Positions 1-12,344 of a DNA stretch of 64,000 bases are shown here, one piece after another. The position numbers and the translations under genes were made by a program. The stretch covers positions 5,270,001 to 5,334,000 of the forward strand of contig OZ176050.1 of NCBI GenBank assembly GCA_964247055.1, written 5' to 3'. Every line of letters starts with the position of its first letter. Within the stretch, counting starts at the first letter, position 1. The DNA comes from Paragordius varius. Lineage: Eukaryota; Nematomorpha. The notes below the pieces were generated by a model. It did no database searches. It had not been told where the DNA came from and worked only from the letters and a program-made list of their open reading frames with translations.

Positions 1-175
1 AAAATAGGTTAAAAACGATAAAATAGATAAATGATATAGATGTGATTGATAAAAGTTTAAAACAAAACAAAAAAGTCAAAGGACCAATGAAGCGTTCAGG
101 GACCAACTTGAAGTGTTCAAGCACCAACTTGAAGCATTCAAGGACACTCTTGAAGTGCAAATGTATATATAAGTT
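1..175. repeat. Repeat with 20-bp minisatellite
   Basis: From about position 82 to 160 there are three to four imperfect 20-bp units of the type GGACCAACTTGAAGCGTTCA, ending in a variant with GACACTCTTGAAGTG. A diverged copy of the whole stretch, including the AT-rich lead, lies at 54.69-54.88 kb, and a single unit occurs near 26.91 kb. It is therefore a dispersed repeat carrying a short tandem array. No coding potential is seen. Positions 176-640 are AT-rich with nothing recognisable. Confidence 0.6.
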
Positions 176-643
176 TTTTATTGAAAATATATATAAAGGT
201 TAAGATTTTAATAGTGAGTTTAGCTAGTAAATAATAAAAAAATATTTTAATATAGTTATATATTTTTTTTTGTCTTTTAAGTACGTTAATAGAAAAACGA
301 GATTTTTTGATCTGAATTTTTATAAAAACCCTAACTATATTGTTCAGGATATTTATAAATTGATCTGCTAATATGATAATAATAAACCATAATATCTCAT
401 GTTTTATCATTATTTTTTAATTATCCTTAATATTAACTTTGTGTCCAATTTTGATTTTCTCTCAATATTTCAAAACTTAGAGTCAACAAATAAAAATTTT
501 GTTAAAAAAAATTAACCCTCTTTTTTGCGCACAGGGTTACAATATGATTAACTATACATTGCTAATTGTTGAGTGGTATTTTTTTATAAAAGTCAAAAAT
601 CATATATATGTTTATCATGTAATTTATCAAATTTTTCATATAT

Positions 644-3600
644 TATTTATATATATATATATATATATATATCAACCTTTAAGGGTTTTTTCTCCCAACA
701 AGGAGGTAACCCTTCGGATAGAATTACGCCATGAGCAACGGTCCTGTGCATCATCCATTTTCAGGTTTAAAATAGCCAGATCGTTTTCCACAATAGAAAG
801 CCAACTTTGTAATGGACGTCCTTTACGATTTCGCAAACTTGTAGAAAAATTGACCATGCGGTATAGCCAACTTTCATGTGGGCGTCGGTGAACATGTCCC
901 GCAAATCTCAGTCGATTTGTGCGCAAACAATCGATAAGGGGAGTCATTTGTAGGACAGTATATGGATCAAATTTATTATTGTAATTATAGAGGTTTGGGT
1001 TTGTAGCATAAAGTATAGTTTTTAGAATTCTCCTTTCCGCTTGTTGTAACTTTAGTGAATTAGTTTTGGTTAAAGCCATAGCTTCTGTTGCGTAAATTAG
1101 AACGGGTCGTATGGTGGTGGTGTACATAGTCGATTTGGATTTGAATGAGATGTATTTATTGTTTATGATACTTTTGAGTTGGTGGTATTTTGACCAGGCG
1201 TTTTTTATACGGTTATTGATGGTTGGTTAAAGGCCCCCACCAGCGCTTATAATGTCACCCAAATATGTGAAACTTTGTACTGTTTCAAAAGGTTCTTCAT
1301 TACGTACACTTTGTGGAGGCTTAGTTGGGTTGGGCGTGGTGCAATTGCTGCATATAAAATCGTGATGTAATTTTAGCGATTTCAACTGAGAGCATTTTTT
1401 GTGGACCCATTTTTTACATTTGAGGCATTGGATTGCGTTAGTTTCATATTGAGCAGGGCCATTTAATGGGATTGTATTTATTATTATCGTTCATTAATTT
1501 TGTTTTTGATACATTTACCTTAAGTCCAAACATCTCTAGCCGTTCTTTCCACCTCGCAAGATTTGTCTTTAATTGCACTTCACTGTTTGCCATTAATACC
1601 AAGTCGTCGGCGTAAAGAATGTTGTATGGTAAGCCTTGCTCTAAGGGTTTAGAGATTTCATCCATAATAGTTATAAACAAGAACGGGCTTAAGAGCGAGC
1701 CTTGATGCAGCCCGGAGTTAATTGAGAGTGTGTCGGAGTGCCCTACGCTTGTCGCCACCTGAGCTTTGCACTCGGTATATAATGCCATTATTGATTTAAC
1801 CATCCATTCGTCAATGCCTTTGTTTCGTAGGGCCCATGGGATTAGAGTTCGGGATACCGAATCAAATGCCTTTTCGAGGTCGATAAAGGCATAAAATAAG
1901 GGGCTATTTCGAAGGTGTGCTTGTTGAAGTTGTCTTAAGATGAAAATGGCGTCTGTGGTTCCTTTGTTGGGTAAGAAACCACACTGCATTTCATTTATAT
2001 CTATCCTATCTTTTAGCTTATTTAATAGAATAAGTTCAAAAAGTTTCATACCATGTTCGAGTAATTTTATTGGGCGATAGGAGTCAGGGTTAAGTCTGTC
2101 CCCTTTGCCCTTATATAGGGGTATTATTAAGCTATTGTTCCATTCGTTTGGAGTTATATTATGGTTAATTATACTATTAAATATATTACACAGTATCGGT
2201 GTGCTTAGTTTTGAATCCAAGGCGCTGATCATTTCTACAGTAAATTCAGAGGGACCGGAGGCTTTATTCCTTTTCATGTAACGAATTCCTTTTTCAATAT
2301 CAATTTCCGTAAACTGTTCAGCACAACTTAATACAGGGGTAGAACATGGTATAAAAGCATTACTATCATTACTGTTGAATATTTTGTAGAAATGGTTCCT
2401 CCAGGTTTGTTTTATTATGATAGGATCATAGCTTATAGAGTTATCGGGTAGTTTGATTGCTTGTTTTGATAGAGTAGAAGATGAATCTTTTATTGATTTG
2501 TATATGGATTGTGATTTAACCTGGGCATCCATTTTCAAGCCCTCTTCATGGCCCTTTTTGCTCATCATTTCCCTTATTGTTTTCCTACATTTTTTCTTTT
2601 CAATGGAATATTCTAATTTGGATTCAACTGTTTTTTCGGCTTTCCATTTGTTAAAAGCTAACTTTTTCAATTTAATACAATCCTTAATAGCAACGTCCCA
2701 CCACCATTTGAACTTGATGTTATTTACCTTTTTACAGCGTCCTGCTACCTTTTCCAATGAATCAACACATAATTGTCTGAAGGTGCTCCAGTTAATAGAG
2801 TCTGAATTAGAGACCTTATCTGATACCAGCTTTTTATAGGCTTCCACGGTAGATGGATGTTTTAGTTTGTTGTAACGTAGTTTTGATACTGTGTTAACTG
2901 GGTGATGTGATAAGGTAATATTAAGATCTGCGATTACCAACTTGTGTTGCAATTGCAGATCGGGGATTGTTCTAATATTTGTAAAAGTGTTTTTTAAAGA
3001 ATAGCTTGACATAATCAAATCGATGGCAGTGCTTGATTTGCCTGAAACATAAGTGGAATATTTAGATGTGTCCTTTTTAAAGAAGGTATTAATTATTGTT
3101 AAATTGTTATTTGTTGCAAAGTCAAGAATACATTTACCATTTTCATTAAGGGAATCAAGATTGAATCCTCCGTGTACATTTGGGATAGGCAAATTGCCGA
3201 TATGACCATTAAGGTCTCCAGAAAGAATTAATTTTTCATTTTCAGGGATTCCATTTGAAATTTGATATAGAGTTGACCAGAACGCATCGGAGACTTCAGA
3301 GATTGTACCAGAGACCGGTGCGTATAATGAGAATATATTGTAGATATAATTATTGATTTTTATTTTTACGAACATAATACGCTCGTTAATATAATGAGTT
3401 GAAATAATATTAGATTTTAAACGTTGCGCGATAAAAATGGCGACTCCCGCCTTTTTTCTTTTGTCTGAGTTACCACACCAAATTAAATGAAAATTTCCAA
3501 CAGTTTTGGTACCTTGCCCTTTCCATTTGATTTCCTGAATAGAACATATATCCACTTTTCTTTCATAAAGTCTAGAGGCTATTTCTTCTGATCTCGCTGT

Positions 3601-3747
3601 CAGTGTATTAACATTCCAAGTCGCTATCCGGAATTTCGATTTTTCACCAAATTTTTTCCGCGAGGATGGCATTCCTTTCCGCAACCTCCCCAACGGGAGG
3701 AAAATGTGTATTAGAAGAAGAAGGTGGGGAAAAAAAAATAAGTTCAA
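644..3747 (-). mobile_element. APE-type LINE (RTE-like), nearly complete
   Basis: This non-LTR retrotransposon is on the minus strand. One open frame of 767 codons (3747-1444) holds an APE-type endonuclease (ATWNVNTL, QEIKW, SLYAPV, LSGDLNGHIG, AIDLIMSS) and then a reverse transcriptase (GDRLNPDSYRPIKLLE, IDLEKAFDSVSR, LHQGSLLSPFLF, catalytic LYADD near 1610). A frame change at about 1445 leads into a CxxC...HKKC...CSNC zinc-finger block (about 1440-1350), and then a C-terminal region (1127-672) with GRPLQSWL. A second in-frame stop lies near 1228. The likely start is the Met of MPSSRKKFGEK, 25 codons into the frame. The 3' end is a TA-dinucleotide run at 644-672, typical of RTE elements. With only two visible lesions the copy is young. 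The clade call is from motif order only. Confidence 0.9.
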
Positions 3748-3769
3748 ATAGATTTAAAAGTTTACAGCT

Positions 3770-4485
3770 ATATATATAATTTTTACAACCTAACTTTCTA
3801 CTCTAGGTTTCAAAATTTAACAAAACAGCAGCAGCCGATTTTATATAATTAATTATAAAAATTTGACGTTAAATAATTCAATCATTGCAAAATATTCACT
3901 TTTTTTTACAGTTGCGCATAAAAAATAAATATCCATTCGATCGATGAAACCTTTAGGATAATATAACGAATATCAAAATGATGAAAAATAAAGTTTTATT
4001 GTTTGCCAATATCAAAAAATCGCCCTTTTCTTTAACTTTGAATATAATTGAGGATGCCTCAGCGGGTACTATGTGTTAGAGGACCTAAGCGCAAAATAAT
4101 ATTTATGAATTTAAATTTTTAAAAAAACAGAACGATTCACAATGATTAAACCAAACCGAATTGCCTAAAACAGAATTTTATTGTTTTACATTATTTCCGC
4201 TAGGATGTAAATTTTTTAAAAATGCTTATAAATAACTAAAATATTTTATTCCGGAGATATTTTATTTCATAATATCTGGATCAAAATAGTGGTCTAATGT
4301 TAATTGTCTGATTTGAAAACGAATTAATAAATAATTATACACCAAACTCGCTGGGATGCAAATGACCTAAATTGCTTTTTATACATTGCGCTTACGTTAT
4401 TTTTATAAAGCGATAAATTTGGTTATTGTTTATTAGAGATATTAGACATAAATATTTACCCTCCTTTCTATTGCACATAATATAG
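3770..4485. other. AT-rich spacer, no gene seen
   Basis: No convincing exon is visible. A short plus-strand frame beginning MMKNKVLLF near 3980 could be a leader exon for the discoidin gene downstream, but nothing supports it beyond position and hydrophobicity. Confidence 0.4.
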
Positions 4486-5665
4486 GATATACTACCTTCG
4501 TTATTTAAATTAATAGTGTATGGGTCAAGCGAAAAAGATTTTAAATGTGGAAGTACGCGGTCTACTTCACTCATAGATTGGATCCCGAACGAAAATTTTG
4601 CCATTCTTGATTATTTCCCAAAAGAAAATGTAGCACAACTCAAAAAACTTAAGGACATTGATTTTCGTTATTTAATAACAGGATCATTGGTTAAGAAACA
4701 GATAAAACAAACCAATGAAATATATTGTGCTCATAAGAGTGAAAGGACAGCATATCATTTTCCCAAAATCCAGCAAAAAATTAACATGTTAAATTCGCCA
4801 TCATTGATCAAAATAAGTGATAAAATAGGGTTTAATTTTAAGTTTTCAGCAGCTTGGTATGGTACGCCGTTTGCTTATGAACATGTAGTTGAAATCAACT
4901 TCCCATTGCCAATACTTATTGATGGCTTTTCAGTCAAAGGAGGGCTGGAAATTAACAATAAAAATGGTTTATATACTCTCAATTATATTATCAAATATTT
5001 ATATTCTAACAACTTGCAGAAAATTTATAGTCGGTTTTAGTGTGTATTTGATAAAAGTTTAAATGGGAACTCGAATTTCCAAAAAAAATACATATTAATA
5101 TTTATAAAAAATTAACTTAATCTCTCGTAACAAAATGCACAATTTAAATTAACTTTTTTAGATTATTTCTATCTTTGGCCTAAGGGAAAAATATTTTAAT
5201 TTATAAAAATACTGAATTGTCAATAAAATAGAATTTGCTGTGTTAGATGAAGTAAAATGCGATATTTGTAAACGATTAGTCACAGAATTCCGCATCACAT
5301 ATCGATCTGGCACCAATGATTGGTTCGTGGTGCACAATGAAAAAGATGAAGAGATTGTAAGTAATAAAGTATTAAAATATATATTCACATAAAAATAAAT
5401 TATCGTTTTTTAGATCTTTAAAACGATCGATGAAAATTATGAATCATTTGAAAACTTTGATGATTTGATCAAAATGGATATAAATAAGGCCCGATTTAAC
5501 AATATTGGATCACCATTTACTGCTGAAGCAATCAGAATCCATGTTGTAGATTGGTGGCCAAAAAATTTAACGCTTTCAAAAAACAATACCCAGGTATTTC
5601 AAAACACAATACTTAATCCGGTCATGAGATTCGACATCATTGGCTGCCATATTTTATTTGAGTAA
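4486..5665 (+). CDS. Discoidin/F5/8 type C domain protein (5' end missing)
   Basis: Three exons fit: from 4486 (or 4517) to 4966, 5247-5356 and 5414-5665 (stop). Introns are 4967-5246 and 5357-5413, with GT..AG ends. Joining the first two makes an Asp codon and the frame stays open. The C-terminal part reads as a discoidin (F5/8 C) domain: AAWYGTPFAYEHVVEINFP (strand and ligand loop), DGFSVKGGLE, VTEFRITYRSGTNDWFVV, then FTAEAIRIHVVDWWP and the closing RFDIIGC, where that family normally ends in Gly-Cys. The roughly 110 residues before it are not recognised. Such domains usually bind lipids or glycans outside the cell or on organelles. The first coding exon and any signal peptide were not found; the exon's left edge is a choice between two AG acceptors. 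Confidence 0.72.
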
Positions 5666-5893
5666 AATAAATGGAGAGTAGTAATGACCAAACTAATATT
5701 TATTACATATATATATATCATAAAACAAACTTTGACATAGCATAAGCAAATATAAGAATGGAGGATGAATGAAAATTATAGTTTAAAATAATGATTGCTA
5801 CTAGGGTCCAAAAAATGATATGAGTAATTTAAAATGAATAATTAATCAAACTTACATCGCGCAAATATGTGTATTAAACATCATAAAAGATAA

Positions 5894-6470
5894 TTATGAG
5901 TCTCTTTCCCCATCCAAAAATAGAACGTATTTACGCCCAAAATACAAAAAGGTTGATGCTAACAAGGCGGCGGTAGCAAATCTAGTATAAGGTTCATCTG
6001 GAAGGACAATGCGAGAGGTAGCACATATCAAAATTGAACCTAGTTATTATATAAAGCAAAAAATTTAATCAACACTTAAAACAACCATAATTAATAATTT
6101 AATTAAAACGTATTTAATGTATAATAAAAACCTTACCAAAATTGAACATAGTGGTTCCCAACAATGAATATAAAACACGGTCCGCAGGTTTTGGGCAGTT
6201 CTTCAAATGTTTGCTATTGTAGAGGTACATTCCAATACCCAAATGTGAAGCAAATAATAAAGAATTAGCAAGGGCTAACTTATAATCTGACGAAACACTA
6301 AAATTAATTTCTTTTTACTGATTCAACATATTCGGATTTAATACATTAGATAAAAATGCAAAATATCCGGCAGCGCCAATAACAGGAACATAATTTACGA
6401 GCGCATTTTCAATTTTTTCACCATCTACTTTTTTAGGAAATCCTGGCAAGCTATCATCATTTGAAGCCAT
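5894..6470 (-). CDS. Small four-helix membrane protein, unrecognised
   Basis: Three exons on the minus strand: 6470-6319, 6297-6137 and 6039-5894, giving 152 residues from MASNDDSLPGFPKKVDGEKI to the stop. Four hydrophobic stretches are visible (about residues 27-44, 55-76, 91-112 and 124-144), for example NSLLFASHLGIGMYLY and LLGTTMFNFGSILICATS. The first intron is only 21 nt (6318-6298; donor GTAAAAAG, acceptor ATTTTAG). Without splicing it places a TAA in frame. A weaker donor would make it 30 nt. The second intron is 97 nt. The family is not recognised; size and topology would suit a mitochondrial or ER membrane protein, which is inference. It converges with the discoidin gene, 228 bp between stops. 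Confidence 0.75.
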
Positions 6471-6774
6471 TTTATGATGCGGTGAACTATTATATATAAA
6501 TGAGTCAACGAGAAATGCAAAATATTGAAATATTTTATAGTCCTAGTTTTATGATGAAATATCTTGAGTGTAAATTGGGTAAATGGTTACCCCCAAATAA
6601 ACAAGATTCGGTATTAAAAAGCTGGGATAGCGAGCTCAGAGTTTAAACTGTGTTTTTCCTTTATAAAAATAGGTTATCTGGGTACAAAATCATGGGTTTA
6701 AATAATGTGAAATATATAAATTCTGATAGTATAAATTATTAAGGTTCTCATAATGCTTTAAATTAGCGTACATT

Positions 6775-7500
6775 ACAATGCACGAAATCGGGGGGGGGGG
6801 GGGTATCAAAAATATCCTGATGAAACATATATTGTGTCAGGATTCTCCTGGTGTTTTTTCTTCACGCAATTTGCTGACTAACTATTTTCCTTGAGTCTTG
6901 TCGATAAAATAAATAAATTCAAGTTATTTAATGAAGCTTTTTTATATTTTGCATAAATGTTATATATGTGCAAACTTTTGCAATGGTGTCATTTGTTCTA
7001 TATTTTTGGAATTATATAATTTTAAACAGAACTGGGGTCCCCAAGTTGAATTGGAGAACTGAAGTATGTATGTTGTATCCAAGTATTAAACAGCAAATGT
7101 CGATATTGGATAAAAAAATTATGCTTATTTTGACATTTTCCGCTAAATTGTTTCTAAAAAATTAATATATAGCCAATTTTTGACTAGGTGAGTATTATGA
7201 TATTTTGAAACATTATAATACTAAAAAAGCTTTAAGACATTGAAAAAACACTTTTCCATATAATTTATGCTAAACATATCCATTTCAAAATTTTAAAATA
7301 AAAATTCGTTCTTAAATTTCGTTCTAAATTGTTTTGAAATACAAGCCTTTAAATTTCTAGGTTATAGAAATGTTAAGCATTATTGAATCCCAATCACCAA
7401 AATAAAGAGGTAAAAAAATATCCTGATAAAAAGTATTATATATTCTGATAGTTAAATGTTTCAGGATTTTTTGGGGGTCAAGAATATAAGAAAGTTTTTT
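6775..7500. repeat. Family A MITE fragments
   Basis: Two partial family A ends are present: near 6775-6870 (with a run of 14 G at 6790-6803, then a block containing TCAGGATTCTCCTGG) and near 7380-7490 (a block with ATCCTGATAAAAAG and a CAGGATTTT motif). The same paired blocks recur at 11.7, 13.1, 27.0, 27.9, 29.3, 60.5, 61.8 and 63.2 kb. A family B end fragment lies between them, around 7025-7090. No coding capacity. Confidence 0.55.
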
Positions 7501-7609
7501 TTATTACTAGATAGCGTAAAATCGCAAAATTAGCACACATTATTCATAATTTTTTTGACCCAAATGCTTTTTTCCAAAAATCTCATTAATATAATTTTGT
7601 TTAGGATAT

Positions 7610-8667
7610 CACCTGGGGACAACATATCCATTTTAGTCTTTCGATTCAAATTGTGGTAGCTGGATTACCCAGGCCTGTTTAAAACTAAATAATTTAAAAA
7701 ATATGGAATCAAATGAAACCATAAATTTTGCACATTTAAAACATTAATGAAACGTATTAAAAATTTGATTCAAGAATACTTACTTGATATTATTCATTTT
7801 TAGGTAAACCTAAAGAAATTTAGTCAACATGACAAGTGTGCATTAGCTAAATTCAAAAATAATACAAATTAAACCACTTTATCTATTTTTATCAATGTTA
7901 AATGAGATTTAACACTTCGATTCAAATTGGGGTATCGAAATACCCCAAACTAAATTTGATTTAGGATTTTTGAAAAACTACTGAAGGAAACGGTCCCAAT
8001 TTAAATTTATGCTTCTATCCTAATAAAAATCACATAAATATGGCAAAATATCTAAATAAAATTTTGTTTTTAAAAAAAAGTTTCATGTCAAACTACTTCG
8101 ACGTCATTTTTATTTTACAAATTTTTTTCAAAATATCGTCTTCAATTAATTTTAATGGTAAAATTAAAGCTAATTTTTTATTTAAATTACATCAAACATT
8201 TATAGAAATAGAAAAAGCGGTTTATTTTGTATTATTTTTAAATTTTACCATTACACACATGTCAAGTTGACTAAATTTTTACCTCTCGGTTTTAGCTTAA
8301 AATAAGTAATATCAAGTATTTTATAAAATATTTTATATATTTCAGTTTTTCAATGTTATATAAGTGCAAAATTTTAACATGGCACTTCCTTCCATATTTT
8401 TAATTTGAATCGAAGGACTAAAATGAATGTGTTGTATCCAAGTGTTAAATAAAAAACTAGCTTTTTAGCTTTAAAATCAAATAAACAAGATATTTTACAA
8501 AAATGTTGCAAAATGAAAATAATGTAAACCAAATTTAATTTAGATATGTCGGCTTATTTATATAATTTCTATTAGGATAGAATCATAAATTTAATTTGCT
8601 TTCTTTCAGTAGTTTTTTAAAAATTTCAACTTACATATGGTCTGGGGTATTTACATACATCGAAGTG
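7610..8667 (-). mobile_element. Family B MITE, copy 1 (interrupted)
   Basis: It starts CACCTGGGGAC and ends CGAAGTG, flanked on both sides by ATAT (7606-7609 and 8668-8671). It is split at 7909-7912 by a second family B copy; the sequence resumes after that copy exactly where an undisturbed copy (12.35 kb) continues. Non-autonomous, no open frame. Orientation is arbitrary, taken from the CACTTGG end. Confidence 0.75.
7913..8444 (+). mobile_element. Family B MITE, copy 2, inside copy 1
   Basis: 532 bp from CACTTCGATTCAAATTGGGG to TATCCAAGTG, flanked by TTAA on both sides (7909-7912 and 8445-8448). It lies in the opposite orientation inside copy 1. The undisturbed family sequence has a single TTAA at this point, so the flanking TTAA is a true target duplication. 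Self-complementary GGGGTATC...ATACCCC motifs sit near both ends. Confidence 0.85.
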
Positions 8668-8681
8668 ATATACTAGGTTAA

Positions 8682-9255
8682 CACTTGGATACAACACACT
8701 CATTTTAGTCCTTTGATTCAAATTGGGGTAGTTAGGTACCCCAGGCCTGTTTAAAATCAAATTCTTTAAAAAGTATGGAAGGAATCAAAACCATGGCAAA
8801 ATTTTGCACTTATATAACATTAATAAACCGAAATATATAAAAAAATTTTATTCAAAAATACTTGATATTAGTTATTTTGAGCTAAAACCGAAAGGTAAAA
8901 ATTTCATCAACGTGACATATATGAAATGGAAAATTAAAATATAATACAAAAAAACCACTTTTTCTATGTCTATCAATGTTAGATGTAATTTAAATATAAA
9001 ATTACTTTAATTTTACCCTTAAAATTGGATGAAGACGATATTTTGTAAAAATTTTGCAAAATAAAAATGGCGTCGAAGTAGTTAGATATGGAACTTTTTT
9101 TCAAAACAAAATTTTATTTAGATATTGGCATATTTATTTAATTTTCATTGGGATGAAGCATAAATGTAAAATTACCGTTTACTTCCGTAGTTTTTTAAAA
9201 ATCTTAACTTAAATTTAGTCTGGGGTATTTAGACACCCCAATTTATATCGAAGTG
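8682..9255 (-). mobile_element. Family B MITE, copy 3
   Basis: 574 bp, starting CACTTGGATACAACACACTC and ending ATCGAAGTG, with TTAA on both flanks (8678-8681 and 9256-9259). The interior aligns along its length with the copies at 12.35, 19.1 and 37.8 kb. No coding potential. Confidence 0.85.
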
Positions 9256-9267
9256 TTAATTATACAC

Positions 9268-11659
9268 CAGTGATACTCAAACCGCGGCCCGTGGGCCGCA
9301 TGCGGCCCTTAGAGTGCTTTTAAATTGCCCTATAAGCATATTGATACTTATATTTTTTTTTATTGATGAACTTTTAAAATACACATAAACGAATTTTCAT
9401 AGTTTTTATTTTTTACTCAATTTAAATATAAAAAAATTTCCTTACATTAGAATGATTTCAAAAAATTGGCACACGTTGTTTCTGATTTTGTATTCTATTT
9501 TCTTTTCTATTTTGACATTTATATTGCATTCCTTTTTGTATTTAAGCAAGCATTTCACTCAAACTTCAAATACATATTCTTTTCAATGCTATCCTGCATC
9601 ATTTTTTATAACTCATTCCCATAAAATATTTTTCAAAATAACATCATTAAATTTCGACCTGTTTTTTATATCATAATATAATTTATATTCCCAATTTTTC
9701 GAAAAAATCTACATAATAATTAAACATAAATTCAAAGGATGACATCTAATGCTAAAAAACGTAAATTATCCGATGAAAATCGCTTCTTAAAAAAGAATGG
9801 GAAGAAAAATTCTTTGTCGTTCAAAATAAAAATGTTACCTGCCATATATGTAAGGACAACATAATTATAAAAAAATACAATATTAAAAGACATTTTACAA
9901 TCCATTTTCATACCCGAAAATCATGAGGAAAGAAACGAAAAATATAAAAAGATTAAGGAATTATAGGAAAAATCTATTATGTCCATAGCTTTTTCTCAGG
10001 AAAAAGCTTTAACATTAGCTTCGTATGAAATTTGCTATATTTTTGGAAAAAATATGAAACCACTGATTCCCAACTAATAAAAGAATGTCGAATAAATGGT
10101 TGCACTTTTTTTTGATATATTCCATAATAAAGATCAAATCGTGAGGCAAAATAACTTCAACTTTCAGATTCAACATGTGCTCGGCGCATTCAAGATATGT
10201 CTAAATATATTTTTAACAATACATTATTGGCTCAGAAAAACTGCAAATATTTTAGTATTGCTATTGATTCTAGGACTGATATTAGTTCAACACCACAATG
10301 TGCGCTCTTCGTGAGATTTTGCTACGACAACATAATCAACGAGGAATATTTTAAATTACCAATGAATAATACCACGAAAGGTAATTTTCTCGAAATAATT
10401 AGCACTTTTTTCGATAATAATGGATTATGAAATTGGTGATCTGCACAGATGGTCCTCTATAATTGGAATATACAAAGGATTTATTCCTTTTAAAACAAAT
10501 ATAATTTGCAAAATATTTTATCCTTTCACTGCCTTATTCATCAGCAAAACTTGGTTTCGCATGTAAAAATGAATTATTAAGTAATTAAAACGGTTGTGGA
10601 TATGGTTAACCACATCCGTGGCAGAGAATTTAAACCCCGTATATTCGAAAACCTTCTAAAAGATAACAGTGAGTTTGATGATATTCTTTTGTACACCGCT
10701 GTGAGGTGGCTAAACCTTGCAAAGTATTAAATAAATTTTTTGTTTTAAGTTATGAAATTCTATTATCATAAAGTTAACAGAAAATTTGACGAGGAAATAA
10801 TAGTGACAAATAATGGGTTTTATTAGCCTACCTTTGCAACATTATTTATCTTAGTTTTAATACAAGTCTTCAAGGGAGCAAAATAATAACCCAATTTGCT
10901 AATCAAATATTGCTTTAAAAAAAATTAATAATATATAATCCAGATTTTATAAATAAAACACTCCCATATTTTCCAACACTTAAAACGATTCATGAAGAAA
11001 ATATTGAATTTACCGCGGAGATTAATATAATAATAGACAATCATTTAATATTTTTATATAATGACATGAAATTCAGATTTGAATTAAGAAATATTGTAAA
11101 TGGCTTAAAACTCATTTAAAATCCATGGCATATGGATCCAATATTAAGCGATTTGAGCATTTCGGTATTGATCAGGCGCAATCATTAAAGAATTCGTAGA
11201 TTTCAAAAATGATTCCAATTAGGAGGCTATATTCAAGGAGAAACGTAGAGAAGAAAAATATGTAGAATTTTGGTAAGATGTGCCAAATAAATATGAAAAT
11301 ATAAAAAAATGTGCTCAGTTTTCCTAACTGTTTTTCCCTCATTTTACACGTGTTAGACAGCATATTCAAAAATGAAGTATGCCAAGAATACAAACAATAG
11401 CTTAACCGATGATCATATGGACGACGTATTAAGATTGGCTTGTTATTGGTTAATATCAAAATATTTTAATTTTTAAACTAAATGGTGCAAAACGATTAGT
11501 TGGATCATGCGATACGCAAAAAATTCGTGCTGATTTAGAGTATTAATATGTGCATATGTGTCAAATAGATATGGAATATTTGCCATTATGAGGTTCATGG
11601 CCCTCGAAAAAAAAATATATTTTATTTGGCCCGTCAAATTTTTTTGGTGAGTACCACTG
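9268..11659 (+). mobile_element. hAT transposon relic (ZBED5/GTF2IRD2-type), copy 1
   Basis: The ends are CAGTGATACTCAAACCGCGG and GGTGAGTACCACTG, classic hAT-type CAGTG termini. The 8-bp flanks TTATACAC and ATATACAT match at six positions, as expected of an old target duplication. Inside, in several frames, are remains of a BED-finger hAT transposase: KKRKLSDENR...EWEEKFFVV near 9740-9830, CHICKDNI near 9841, SIAIDSRTDISSTPQCALF near 10255-10310, then VNHIRGREFKPRIFENLL and a VRWL block near 10600-10710. This order matches the transposase behind vertebrate ZBED5/GTF2IRD2-like genes. Many stops and frame changes make it non-functional. Confidence 0.85.
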
Positions 11660-12297
11660 ATATACATAGTGGCCAGAAAAAAATATGTGAAATACACTGC
11701 GTCAAAATCGGGGTATGAAAAAATAACCTGATATTCTGATAAAAAAATGTATCAGAATTATCAGGGTGCTTTTAGTTTCATCCCTAAAGAGTGTAATAAG
11801 AAAGTGATTGATTTTTGAGGAAAATGCGCCATATTAGAAAATGGCAAAATTTCCGCCTTTTTTAAAAATATAAATTTTTTGGTTGAAAAATGGTTCATTA
11901 TAAAAAATATCCCTAAAATATAGCATAAACTAAATATGAAATGCAAAACAATATTTTCAAAAATATTTTGTTTTTAGCGGTGGGTTCCAAAAATCCCAAA
12001 ATTTTTCCCTAAAAAGCGGGCGAGTTCTGTTAAAACGCAAAAATGCCAAAATTGCGGGATAAATTTAAGTATATTTTTCCAAACCGTTTCCATCATGACT
12101 TAAATAGTATGAAGCACGGTTTAAATAAATTTTTCTAAAAATGGTTTAAAAAAGGTATGCATTTTTAATATTTTTAATGGCTATCAAAATTTAGCATATA
12201 TTTAAAATTTTTATAGTCGCAATCTCGGCATATTCCCGTTTATTTTAAGAGAACTAGCCTATATTAGAAGAGCGTAACATTTTGGGACTTGCGTAGC

Positions 12298-12300
<3 letters not shown>

Positions 12301-12344
<44 letters not shown>

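Noticed and set aside
499-891. Plus-strand open frame over the LINE 3' end
   Set aside because: It is the reverse shadow of the LINE C-terminal region on the minus strand and reads through a (TA)n run.
2453-2839. 128-codon plus-strand frame
   Set aside because: Antisense shadow of the long LINE frame; the minus strand shows endonuclease-RT motifs.
6298-6327. 30-nt alternative for the first intron of the membrane-protein gene
   Set aside because: In phase, but its donor (GTTGAA) is weaker than GTAAAAAG, so the 21-nt version is preferred; not excluded.
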